This document shows, piece after piece, positions 1-8,186 of a stretch of DNA of 64,000 nucleotides. The position numbers and the translations under genes are program-made. Under the pieces are notes generated by a model that was not told the origin of the DNA, searched no databases, and saw only the letters and a list, made by a program, of their open reading frames with translations. Source of the stretch: Dreissena polymorpha (Eukaryota; Mollusca; Bivalvia; Myida; Dreissenidae); NCBI RefSeq assembly GCF_020536995.1, contig NC_068360.1, forward strand, positions 90,635,919 to 90,699,918, written 5' to 3'. Each line of letters starts with the position of its first letter. Position 1 is the first letter of the stretch.

Positions 1-242
1 ACCAGCACATTATTAGAGTCGCAGTACAGAAATACTTATTATTGCCCAAAGTATGTATTACTTGACCGATTTAAATTTCTTTTTTGTATGTTGCTCGGCA
101 ATATGTATTTAAGAAAATTGCATCAAATTTAATCGTTTTATGTTTTTGAGGACTCGGCCTTTAAACATAGCCTAGAAATAAGGCGTATATGCATGTGTTG
201 CTTGCGACACTTTGCCGTCGAAACGTTTAACCAAACTCTCAC

Positions 243-1401
243 CTGCATACTCTTTAGCCTCGTCCATGCTGACGGCCCGTAGGTGGCGCAGGTCAGACTT
301 GTTGCCCACGAGCAAGGTCACGAGATCTGTCTCAGTCACGTGATCTCGCAGCTCGCGCATCCACTTGTTCACGTTGTCGAAGGTGTCACGCTTATGAATG
401 TCATAGACGATAAGTGCGCCGACTGCACCGCGATAGTAGCTATAGATTTAAAAAAAACGATGACGTATTTGAAAATTGCACACCTTACATGTACGTAGTT
501 GAACATACATCCATTTCAGAAGCCATTAATAAAATTATTCTAACGGCAACAACAACAACACATGAATGGGTTGCGTAACAAAGTAAAATCAAACATCGGC
601 GTTTCAGAACGTCAAAAAGTTTTTTTTCAAACTCAAATAAAATAAAGGACCAACGATTTTAGATATTACAACAAAATGTAAAAATAATAAAACTTCAAGT
701 TTAAAATGGCAGTAATACATAATTAATTAAAAAAGAAGCACGCTCTAGGAAAATGGGGCTTAATGCATGTGCGTCAGGTACGACACTCTCTGCTTTCATG
801 GATTTTTCGTTTTAAAGAAATCCTTTTAGCGAAAATCCAGTCAAAGTGGAAAGTTTCGTACCTGATACGCCTGTGCGGACTGCGAATGGTAATCTGGTAC
901 GACATTTTACGCAGATGCCTTACGCTCCCTTTTCCCAGAGCAAGGCTCAATTACAAATATGTTTACAATGAATGTGTTACTTACGCCCTCGTGATGGCGC
1001 GGTAGCGGTCTTGGCCGGCCGTGTCCCACACCTGAGCCTTGATCGTCCGTCCGTCTATCTCTAAGCTTCTGTAGGGAGAATGTAGAGGGCAATTGTTACA
1101 TGTGATATGATGATGAGAAAGGCATTTATAATCAACAGTAAAGCGGTGATGATTGGGATAAGAATGGTGTAATAAAAGGTTATCATAATTGAAGAAGGAA
1201 AAGAAGAAGAAGACGAAAAAAAAGATGATGTTGATGATATTGATGATGAGGAAGAGGAGGATGACGCCGACGACGATGACGAGGAGGAGGAGGAGGACGA
1301 GGAGGAGGAAGAGGATGAGCAGGAGAAGGAGGAGTATATGACGACGACGATGATTACGACGACGATGACGATGACGATGATGACGATGACGATGACGATG
1401 G

Positions 1402-1462
<61 letters not shown>

Positions 1463-2039
1463 ATAGCTGGTGTACGATTTTTTTGTTGGGTTCTTTCATA
1501 CTGAATATAATTAATATCATACTAGCCTTGTTGCGAATTCAACACCGATAGTGGATGCGCTGTCGAAGCGGAACTCGTCCTTTGTGTACCGTAGCAACAG
1601 GTTCGACTTGCCGACTCCACTGTCACCGATGAGTACCACTGGAATGTGAAGTGAAGCAGCATATACATTGATGTTTCTGTTGGTTGCGTTTATCATTTTG
1701 CATAAGTTACGTGCGATCTCTTTGGCAACAAATCATGTTTACCATGTAAAGGGCAGACACCGTGTGGTTTAATTTTTACCTTTTAACACTGATGACTGAA
1801 TATTAAACGATGAATTTAGTTTTGACGTTACTATTTGGTATCCATCTTTGCTTTGCTTTCTTTAAAATGCGAATTTTAAATTACCCATTAAAAACAAGTA
1901 ATAAACCTACAATAACAAAACCACTATTCCAGCTAGCATATTTAAAATAATTCATACACCGGATGTTAACAAGATGAACAACATACATGTTACCTTTATA
2001 TATGAATGCATATTCGTCTTCACAGAAATGACTCGTCAT
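243..2039 (-). CDS. Rab11-like small GTPase, 5' four coding exons (partial)
   Basis: Small GTPase of the Rab11 type, a family that directs recycling-endosome and exocytic vesicle traffic. Coding exons on the minus strand are 2039-1994, 1638-1527, 1068-985 and 439-243; the 3' part lies beyond the left edge. Seen: a short N-terminus ending DEYAFIYK, then [13 protein letters not shown] (P-loop), [10 protein letters not shown] (switch I), [11 protein letters not shown] (switch II, with D where Rab11 has E), [13 protein letters not shown] and NKSDLRHLR (guanine specificity). Exons join in frame: AAA-G|TG, ACA-AG|A-AGC, GC|C-TAC. The ATG at 2039 gives a Rab11-sized N-terminus; in-frame ATGs upstream are possible. 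The second intron needs a GC donor (AAG|GCTAGT), because the nearby GT breaks the frame. Rab11 assignment rests on motif recall; Rab25 or a divergent paralogue cannot be excluded. Confidence 0.88.
739..950. repeat. Foldback MITE family A, copy in Rab intron
   Basis: About 210 bp in the third intron of the Rab gene. It has the family-A layout: outer arms with GCATGTGCGT and GTACGACA, a middle AAAGAAATCC...GCGAAAATCCAG, the CCTGTGCGGACTGC palindrome half, and a right end CCCAGAGCAAGGCTC. Diverged from the best copy at 51,556-51,814. Confidence 0.75.
1191..1462. repeat. Compound GAA/GAC/GAG/GAT microsatellite
   Basis: Purine-rich trinucleotide tract in the second intron of the Rab gene: GAA/GAG at the left, mixed GAC/GAT in the middle, and a pure GAT run from about 1,399 to 1,462. 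Open frames across it are artefacts of the triplet repeat. Confidence 0.9.
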
Positions 2040-2665
2040 TCCGCTGTGAGAGCAGCGACAGCGTTCGTACGACATTTTCGTCACGTCAACACGAGCGATC
2101 GTACTTGCGAGTTCGTAATACAAAAACGAACTCTTATCCAGCCTTAACACGAATCAATTTTTAGCAACTCGAGTGTTTTATATTATCAGCTTTTTAGAAG
2201 CGTTTTTTTTATTTATATTATATTTCTTTAATATTTTATATAAAACAACTGAAAAAATCAAATAAACCCGTTTAATTTCAGAACGAAGTAGTTTTCATAT
2301 AAAAATATACATCCGATGAACATGTTTTAGCTGAAATAAAGAACTAAGCTTATATAGTCATCGTGGTGTGACGTAATCATTTAAAATACATGCTGAATAT
2401 AATACAAGTTTGAGTTATTTAAGATTTTCTGTTTGTATATTGGCTAAAAATTGTCACCTGTTTGTAGCCGAATGATTCATGCCATGTTTACAATTTTGCC
2501 AGCCTGGCTAGTGATCATTTCTAAAAATAGCAATTTGAGCGTATAATTTAAAGGGAGTTAAATGCTTCAAGATTAACTAATGCAATTGTCGATGTGTTTC
2601 CCTTTAAACCGAAAACAGTCTAGGGAAATTGTAACTGATTTCCCATAATCATGTAAACGTGTATG
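2040..2665. other. Rab upstream region, no feature seen
   Basis: AT-rich DNA upstream of the chosen Rab start. No recognisable coding exon, repeat family or strong promoter motif was found. It probably holds the promoter and 5' UTR of the Rab gene. Confidence 0.4.
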
Positions 2666-2670
2666 ACGCA
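2666..2670. repeat. Left target-site duplication ACGCA
   Basis: ACGCA directly before the terminal TGT of the element. The identical five bases follow the terminal ACA at 8182-8186. This is the direct sign of integrase-type insertion. Confidence 0.8.
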
Positions 2671-2905
2671 TGTCGGACCGTATTTGGTACAAAAACGAAT
2701 ATGGTACATTTGTACCATATTCGGCCGAATATGGTACAAATGTACCATACTCGGACCGAAGATGGTACAATTTTCGACCGAATATGGTACAAACATTGTA
2801 CCATATTCGGTTGGAATAAGTTTTTCTATGCTCGCCAAAACGTATTTGGTACATACCAAAAAAACTCATAAAAATGAAAATGGCCTACGTATATGGTACA
2901 TAAAT
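2671..2905 (+). repeat. Left TIR with GGTAC palindrome array
   Basis: Left end of the Ginger-like element. After TGTCGGACCGTATTTGGTAC come about eight near-copies of CCGAATATGGTAC in alternating orientation, forming nested palindromes such as CCATATTCGGCCGAATATGG. Such arrays near transposon ends often bind transposase; that role here is inferred. Confidence 0.88.
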
Positions 2906-3002
2906 TATGTATTTCTTAATAAATGAAATAGTCTGCCGATGTGTAAACTTTTTTTCAGACTCAAATACATTGTATTAACCTAATATTGGAAGTGACAAAA
3001 GT

Positions 3003-3038
<36 letters not shown>

Positions 3039-3064
3039 GTCGTCGTCGTCGTCGTCGTCGTCGT
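3003..3064. repeat. (TCA)n(TCG)n microsatellite
   Basis: A perfect TCA run followed by a perfect TCG run, inside the transposon about 100 bp from the left TIR. It is the strand complement of the GAT tract next to the right TIR. Confidence 0.95.
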
Positions 3065-3133
3065 AACTAGCAGTAACAGAAACAGCTAACCTAACCACAC
3101 TTTACATGGATTTTGCTGGTTGTGTAACTGTTT

Positions 3134-3207
3134 CGCCGGCTAGCTCAGTCGGTTGCGCGTCAGATTGGCACGCAGGCGGCCTGGGTTCGATTCCCGGGCG
3201 GGCCAGA
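3134..3207 (+). repeat. tRNA-derived SINE head or tRNA relic
   Basis: It has an A box (TAGCTCAGTCGG, 3141-3152) and a canonical B box (GGTTCGATTCC, about 3184-3194) at tRNA-like spacing, with a good T arm. The acceptor arms pair poorly and no normal anticodon stem forms. A T run follows near 3252. This fits a tRNA-derived SINE or tRNA pseudogene carried in the transposon, not a working tRNA gene. Confidence 0.6.
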
Positions 3208-3252
3208 TACTTTCGTGGAGATCATTAATAGCAATTTTCAAATTTGTAAAAC

Positions 3253-3858
3253 TTTTTTTTTCGAAAGTGTATTTTCACCAAAATCCGATTTAAGAGATTT
3301 TGAGCTCTTTTAAATGAATATATCTCTCCAAAAATAAGGATGTTTGACTGGCTGCTTTAGACAGGTGTGACTGTATTCCTAAACATTACTTTGTAAAGTT
3401 GATTTGTCGTTCCGACGTCATATTGCTGAGAAGCCAAAAAAGCTTTGAAGTTTCCGATTTTTTCTTTGATAACGTGCCGCTTTAAAAAGGCGGGAATTTT
3501 GCACACGAGTCTTACTCAGAAGTCAGTAACCATATTTGACTTGGCGGTCGGCAAGAAAAGTTGTGATTTTCGACTAGAAAGAATTGAAATCCAAACTTTC
3601 TTCAAACTTCAAAAGAATTCTTGACAGTAAGTACTGTACATAATTTTAATTTTCAGTTGTCTTAATATGCATTGATGTTTTAACATGCATTGATTTTTAT
3701 GTTTTATGCCCCCCCCCCCCCCTCAGAGTGAATTTGCAGTTGTCCGTCCGTCTATCCAATTGTCCGTGGCATTCCTTCCGGGTGCGTAACTCCTAAACTG
3801 CTAAAATATTTAAGCTACAGTCATTTTTTCGAAAGTGTATTTTCCACCAAAATCAGAT
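3253..3858 (+). repeat. Direct repeat pair of ~36 bp, 570 bp apart
   Basis: TTTTCGAAAGTGTATTTTC followed by ACCAAAATC occurs at about 3253-3288 and again at 3823-3858 with few differences. Between them lie the candidate 5' exon, its GTAAGT donor, a poly-C tract (3709-3722) and decayed sequence with TTGTCCGTCCGTC and AACTCCTAAACTGC motifs. A local duplication or two pieces of one repeat. Confidence 0.55.
3480..3626 (+). other. Candidate 5' UTR exon of transposase gene
   Basis: The sequence ends at CA|GTAAGT (3627-3632), a consensus donor. A consensus acceptor (TTATTTCAG, ending 4252) sits one base before the ATG at 4253, so a 626-bp 5' intron is likely. The exon start is a guess; TTTAAAAAGG at about 3481 is only a weak TATA-like site. 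Confidence 0.45.
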
Positions 3859-3879
3859 CGAGCTCCTGTAATCTGTAGA

Positions 3880-3995
3880 TTTGAACATTTTAAATTTTAT
3901 GGAGTTTATAGGTCTTTGACCTTCGAACCCTGCCTAGTCGTGACTTCTGGTGAGCGACCTAGGCCCCCAGGGCCCCTTCTTTATATCCCTTCCAT
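3880..3995 (+). repeat. Decayed end of GGTGAGCGACC-type repeat
   Basis: The end GGTGAGCGACCTAGGCCCCC followed by AGGGCCC resembles the right end of the tandem repeat at 28,191-29,670 (CGGTGAGCGACTTTTGGCC). It lies in the predicted intron of the transposase gene, so it is probably a small inserted fragment. Confidence 0.4.
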
Positions 3996-4252
3996 CCACG
4001 TAGCATTGGTTTCTACAGACCGTTTGTCCGTTGACCGCCATAAGTTTGCCCGCTATTTTCCCCTGAATTACTTGCTACTTTCATTGCGCATATTGCCCGG
4101 AAGTTCGGATTGTAAATTTTAGCGGAGCTATCAGACGAGTGATTTTAGCTCAGCTCATGTCGTGAGACATTCGTTTTCGACACGCGGTGTTCAATACAAG
4201 CTCTATTAACTAATGAAGTATAAATGTATAATAACTTATTATATTATTTCAG

Positions 4253-5914
4253 ATGAAGGAAGCAATTAGGAGAAAAAGGAAGCAATTAGGGTGCTTGCCC
4301 AGGTCGAAGTACGACATTATTGTCAGATGTTTAAACGGATCGTTCGATGTCCCTGTGAAGAAACGGACACCTGAAGAGAATAATTGTTTGGCCATGATTA
4401 GAAAACGTAAGGACTTCGAGCTTGGTGACCGGGGTTCTTTATTGTGTGGCGGAAAGCAAGTCCTTGTGAAAGAAGATCTTCCTAGATTTGTTGAGAAGAT
4501 GTTCATGGAAAACAAAGGATGTGGAGCAAGGGTTATTTACAACAAACTGAAAGTAAATTACACGGGGTTCTCGGAACAAGCTATCCTTGAAATACTGTAC
4601 AATAGCAAGTATTACCATGAGAAGTATCCGAGATTTACAAACAAGCCAAAGCCAAAGACAATTACAGAAGAGGAACCAGGCAAAAGATGGCAGATTGACA
4701 CAATTAACATGAAAAATCAAAGTGTTAGCTACAAGGGGTCCACATACAGTTATATTCTACAAGTCGTGGACGTTTATTCTAGGTACGTTATGCCAAAACC
4801 CCTGAAAACGAAGAGTTCGCGTGAAGTTGCAAAGGCATTAGAGGACGTGTTGATGGTTAACCTTGCCCCTGACATCATCCAATGTGACAACGGACTGGAA
4901 TTTAAAGGCCCTAGTATGAAACTTTTGTTGAACAAGTACAACATCAAAATGATCAATAGTAGGCCGTATCATCCTCAATCACAGGGCAAGTGTGAAAGGT
5001 CAAACAGTGTTATAAAGGCCAAGATTCTATTTGCAACAAAAAGTAAACGTGGATTTAACTGGGTCGAAGGGCTTCAAGATTTAGCCTATGCCATAAACAC
5101 AAGTTTCAAACGAGTTCTTGGGGGTCTCACGCCCTTTGAAGCCTACTACGGAAGAAGTCATGTTTTTACCAAAGAACGTCATAGTTCTCGTGAAATAAAG
5201 AAAACCATACGGCGAGCAAATAAAAAGGCTTACAGGTCGCTGTTGAAAAACGCAACTTCCCCAAGCAAGTACAAAGTAGGAGAGACAGTATTAATTCGCT
5301 ATCCCTTTCGAAAATCCAGGGTGCCAACCAAAAGATATGTTATCGAAGGCAAGGTAGAAAAAGTAAAACGAAATGGTGTTTATATCGTGTCATTTCAAGT
5401 ACCGAACAAACCCGAACTTGGATTCGTAAGCAAATCGGTTGGGGTCGAAAACATGACTAGCCTAACTGACGCGTTAGAGAAACAACGAAAAATTAAAAAA
5501 CATTCATTAAAACAGAACCGCTCAGAGAAACAAAATCACAGAACTAAGTACTATCATGTTTTAACACACCATGAAAATCTGCAGTTGTTGGATGGGGTGA
5601 ATATTGCCATGGACCCAAATCCGGATGGAAATTGTCAATTTGCTGCTATATCGCATCAACTTGGTAAAATTGGTATATACAAAGACGTAGATGCTTTACG
5701 TAAGGAAGCAGTCCATCACATTGTAGAAAACAGATATTTCTATGAAACTTTTGTCTATGATGAAACATTTGATGAATACGTTAAGAATATGTCTAAGAAT
5801 GGGACATACGGCGACAACCTCACGCTCATTGCACTTATGAGAGAATATAATTTGCAGTGCCTGGTAGTTTCTACCCGAGGACTAGAACACTCATCAATTG
5901 TGTCAGCAGATTAA
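4253..5914 (+). CDS. Ginger-type integrase-OTU transposase (first open frame)
   Basis: 553 codons from an ATG directly after a splice acceptor. Residues 1-140: basic N-terminal region. Residues 145-300: retroviral-type integrase core with WQIDT (D149), IQCDNG (D212) and GKCERS (E248); 35 residues separate D212 and E248, the classic D,D(35)E triad. Residues 338-382 (KVGETVLIRYPF...) resemble the GPY/F or SH3-like end of Gypsy integrases. Residues 445-553: OTU protease fold with DPNPDGNCQF (Cys461) and GTYGDNLTLIALM; the histidine motif HYVSI lies in the following open frame. Known: Ginger1 transposases combine these domains. The integrase would cut and join transposon ends; OTU enzymes cleave ubiquitin chains. 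The frame is interrupted once inside the OTU domain. KRBA2-like host genes are related, so domestication is a lesser possibility. Confidence 0.9.
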   Translation: MKEAIRRKRKQLGCLPRSKYDIIVRCLNGSFDVPVKKRTPEENNCLAMIRKRKDFELGDRGSLLCGGKQVLVKEDLPRFVEKMFMENKGCGARVIYNKLKVNYTGFSEQAILEILYNSKYYHEKYPRFTNKPKPKTITEEEPGKRWQIDTINMKNQSVSYKGSTYSYILQVVDVYSRYVMPKPLKTKSSREVAKALEDVLMVNLAPDIIQCDNGLEFKGPSMKLLLNKYNIKMINSRPYHPQSQGKCERSNSVIKAKILFATKSKRGFNWVEGLQDLAYAINTSFKRVLGGLTPFEAYYGRSHVFTKERHSSREIKKTIRRANKKAYRSLLKNATSPSKYKVGETVLIRYPFRKSRVPTKRYVIEGKVEKVKRNGVYIVSFQVPNKPELGFVSKSVGVENMTSLTDALEKQRKIKKHSLKQNRSEKQNHRTKYYHVLTHHENLQLLDGVNIAMDPNPDGNCQFAAISHQLGKIGIYKDVDALRKEAVHHIVENRYFYETFVYDETFDEYVKNMSKNGTYGDNLTLIALMREYNLQCLVVSTRGLEHSSIVSAD

Positions 5915-5944
5915 AAGTTCGATGGTGATGTTGGAACAATTGCA

Positions 5945-6976
5945 TTGGGGTATTTCCCAGAAGGATTTGGCATGCATTACGTTAGTATCCGTATCAATCA
6001 ACGCGTGTACAAGGACATAATATCACGCTTAGAACAGTCGTATGACAACGGTGACTCTGGCGACAGCGCTGCGTCTGGCGACAACGCTGCGTCAGGCGAC
6101 AACGCTGCGTCTGGCGACAACGGTGACTCTGGCGACAACGGTGACTCCGGCGACACCGCTGCGTCTGGCGACAACACTGCATCTGGCGACAACGCTGCGT
6201 CTGGCGACAACGGTGACTCTTGCGACAACGGTGACTCCGGCGACAACGGTGACTCCAGCGACAACGGTGACTCCGGCGACAACGGTGACTCCGGCGACAA
6301 CGCTGCGTCTGGCGACAACGGTGACTCCGGCGACAACGCTGCGTCTGGCGACAACACTGCATCTGGCGACAACGCTGCGTCTGGCGACAACGGTGACTCT
6401 TGCGACAACGGTGACTCCGGCGACAACGGTGACTCCAGCGACAACGGTGACTCCGGCGACAACGGTGACTCCGGCGACAACGCTGCGTCTGGCGACAACG
6501 GTGACTCCGGCGACAACGGTGACTCTGGCGACAACGGTGACGTCTCTGTGTGTTCAGCCCTGAAAGAGCTTCAAGATATGATAAACAATAGGAGGGCACA
6601 GAAGCGAACGACTTTTCCATTTCTGATGTTACCACTTCACATTCAAGTTGAAATTTTTAAGTTCTGCATACAATCAAACCCGTCAATCCAGTTTGTGTTG
6701 GCGAAGGTCGGCAAACCCTTTAGAGATTTAATAAGGTCAATGAGTTTGCAAACACCTAGAATTTACATTCGGCCGGATATTGGACTAGATACTAGTAACA
6801 GAAATCCTGTTAGCGTTCGTTTCCTATTAACAAGAGCGGGCAGAAACAGCGGTCTTATTTCGGCAATAAAAGAAATCATCAAGGGGCCAAAATGGGCAAA
6901 CGCATGGCTGCGTTTGCGTGTTAGTGGAATCGGTTGGTATGATATCATAGATGTCATGTACAGACATTACAGGTGA
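5945..6976 (+). CDS. Continuation: OTU end, GDN repeats, F-box-like tail
   Basis: Same frame as the integrase-OTU open frame. It starts without an ATG (first ATG at 5972), so it is a continuation rather than a separate gene. In order: GYFPEGFGMHYVSI, carrying the OTU catalytic-type histidine; a tract of about 28 hexapeptides (GDNGDS and GDNAAS), strongly acidic and surely disordered; then about 140 residues. These contain FPFLMLPLHIQVEIFKFC and LAKVGKPFRDLI, spaced like the LP...IF...V.K.FR.L pattern of an F-box, and end in GWYDIIDVMYRHYR. F-boxes bind Skp1 in SCF ubiquitin ligases. The F-box call comes from pattern only; the spacer is a few residues longer than usual. Confidence 0.7.
   Translation: MGYFPEGFGMHYVSIRINQRVYKDIISRLEQSYDNGDSGDSAASGDNAASGDNAASGDNGDSGDNGDSGDTAASGDNTASGDNAASGDNGDSCDNGDSGDNGDSSDNGDSGDNGDSGDNAASGDNGDSGDNAASGDNTASGDNAASGDNGDSCDNGDSGDNGDSSDNGDSGDNGDSGDNAASGDNGDSGDNGDSGDNGDVSVCSALKELQDMINNRRAQKRTTFPFLMLPLHIQVEIFKFCIQSNPSIQFVLAKVGKPFRDLIRSMSLQTPRIYIRPDIGLDTSNRNPVSVRFLLTRAGRNSGLISAIKEIIKGPKWANAWLRLRVSGIGWYDIIDVMYRHYR
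6044..6543 (+). repeat. 18-bp coding minisatellite (GDNGDS/GDNAAS)
   Basis: About 28 tandem 18-bp units in phase with the reading frame, in two types ending GGTGACTC or GCTGCGTC. A higher-order copy is present: 6157-6338 equals 6337-6518 base for base at an offset of 180 bp (ten units), so one expansion step is recent. Most other frames are also free of stops here. Confidence 0.95.
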
Positions 6977-7233
6977 AATATACATGTATATCGGTGTTTG
7001 GAAACCTGTTATGTTATTTTTGTGATTGATGATTATGTTCTTCTACCGGAAATTTGTTGTCATTTGCTCATTTACTGGTAACTTTTTACGAAGCACATTT
7101 GGGATATTTTGGCTGCTACTAAAATGAATGTATATATGTATATTATGTCTTGTCAAAATGCTACAGTTGGATTAAAATTTAGATGCTGTTCTATGTTCTT
7201 CAATATTACTTTGAAAAATCCTGTCAGTATACC

Positions 7234-7239
7234 AATAAA
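7234..7239 (+). promoter_or_regulatory. Candidate polyadenylation signal of transposase gene
   Basis: AATAAA about 260 bp after the TGA at 6974-6976, before the GAT tract and right TIR. Confidence 0.5.
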
Positions 7240-7306
7240 TGAAAAAAGTACAAGTTTGTTGAATCTCTTGAATGAAACAAATTATAAAATACAAAATGTA
7301 AAATGA

Positions 7307-7866
7307 ATATGTGATGATGATGATGACAAAACATTTGTGATGATGATGATGGTAAAAAAATTGTGATGATGATGGTGGTGGTGATGATGATGACAGTGGT
7401 TATGATGATTGGGGTTTGATGATTGTGGTGATGATGATGATGATGATGATAATGATGATGATGATGATGATAACAAACGTTTTGGGATGATGATGACAGC
7501 GATGTTTATCGGACGATGATGATGGTTATAATGATGATGATAAGTTTTTAGATGATGATGACGGCGATGTTTATCGGCCGACGATGATGATAATGATGAT
7601 GATGATAACAAAATATTTGTGATGATGATGATGGCGATGTTTATTGGCCGATGATGATGATGATATTCTCATCGTCGTCATCATCATCACAACATCCTCA
7701 TTATCGACCGAAAACATCGCTGTCATTATCATCACAAAAAAAACTTTTGTGATCACCATTACGATCATGATAAAGGATATGATGATGTTGGTTTTGATGG
7801 TGATGATGATGGTGGTGTTGGTAAAGATAACAACGATGATGATCATTGGGGTGTTGATAATTGATG

Positions 7867-7908
<42 letters not shown>

Positions 7909-7986
7909 GATAACGATGATGATGATGATGATGATGATGATGAGATAACGATGATGATGATGATGATGATGATGATTACGATGATG
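7307..7986. repeat. Complex GAT microsatellite/minisatellite with inverted unit
   Basis: Long GAT tract with embedded longer units of the form GCGATGTTTATCGGCCGA (7499-7520, 7562-7582, 7633-7653). Around 7,665-7,745 the strand switches: CATCATCATCAC and TCGACCGAAAACATCGCTGT appear, the complement of the same unit. After that GAT runs resume to the TIR. Confidence 0.9.
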
Positions 7987-7987
7987 A

Positions 7988-8181
7988 GTGTGTATCATAT
8001 TCGGAACGAATGTGGTACATTTTTCATCCGAATATGGTACAAGTTTGTACCATATTCGGTCAGGCATTTTACCCCAAAACTGCAGATACGTATATGGTAC
8101 AATTAGACAGTTGTACCATATTCGGCCGAATATGGTACAAACTTGTACCATATTCGTTTTTGTACCAAATACGGTCCGACA
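7988..8181 (-). repeat. Right TIR with GGTAC palindrome array
   Basis: Inverted counterpart of 2671-2905. It reads inward from 8181 as TGTCGGACCGTATTTGGTAC and continues with alternating CGAATATGGTAC units. The outer 70-85 bp match the left end except for a 2-base length change; inner units differ in order and spacing. It directly abuts the GAT microsatellite. Confidence 0.88.
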
Positions 8182-8186
8182 ACGCA
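8182..8186. repeat. Right target-site duplication ACGCA
   Basis: ACGCA directly after the terminal ACA; partner of 2666-2670. Confidence 0.8.

Larger units (their letters stand above)
2671..8181 (+). mobile_element. Ginger-like DNA transposon with TIRs and 5-bp TSD
   Basis: A 5,511-bp element. Seen: it begins TGTCGGACCG and ends CGGTCCGACA, so the termini are inverted and have the TGT...ACA form. The first 38 bases of each end match exactly, and similarity runs on through palindromic GGTAC units. The same five bases, ACGCA, flank both sides (2666-2670 and 8182-8186). Inside are a GTAAGT donor near 3627, an acceptor at 4251-4252, an integrase-OTU open frame, its continuation with a GDN repeat tract and F-box-like end, and AATAAA at 7234. 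Known: Ginger1 cut-and-paste transposons encode Gypsy-like integrases with C-terminal OTU or Ulp1 proteases and have TIRs of roughly 40-270 bp. Their described 4-bp CCGG/CCGT target duplications differ from ACGCA here. No capsid, envelope, reverse transcriptase or polymerase frame is visible. The frame is interrupted once, so this copy is probably not autonomous. Confidence 0.85.

Noticed and set aside
981-1520. 179-codon minus-strand frame with poly-His
   Set aside because: It reads through the intronic GAA/GAT microsatellite; only its last ~28 residues are a real Rab exon.
2573-2926. Repetitive YGT/YHIRP frames at 2.6-2.9 kb and 7.8-8.2 kb
   Set aside because: They are translations of the palindromic transposon ends.
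3134-3207. Functional tRNA gene
   Set aside because: A and B boxes are good, but the acceptor stem mispairs and no anticodon arm forms.
5994-6635. Long open frames on the opposite strand and in another forward frame over the GDN tract
   Set aside because: An 18-bp repeat without stops stays open in several frames. The integrase-OTU frame is the one supported by domains.
4253-6976. LTR retroelement or Polinton as the source of the integrase
   Set aside because: No LTRs, reverse transcriptase, protease, capsid or polymerase-B sequence is visible; the OTU fusion, TIRs and small size fit a Ginger-type DNA transposon better.
7282-7913. Poly-His, poly-Ser and poly-Met frames
   Set aside because: Artefacts of the GAT tract inside the transposon.
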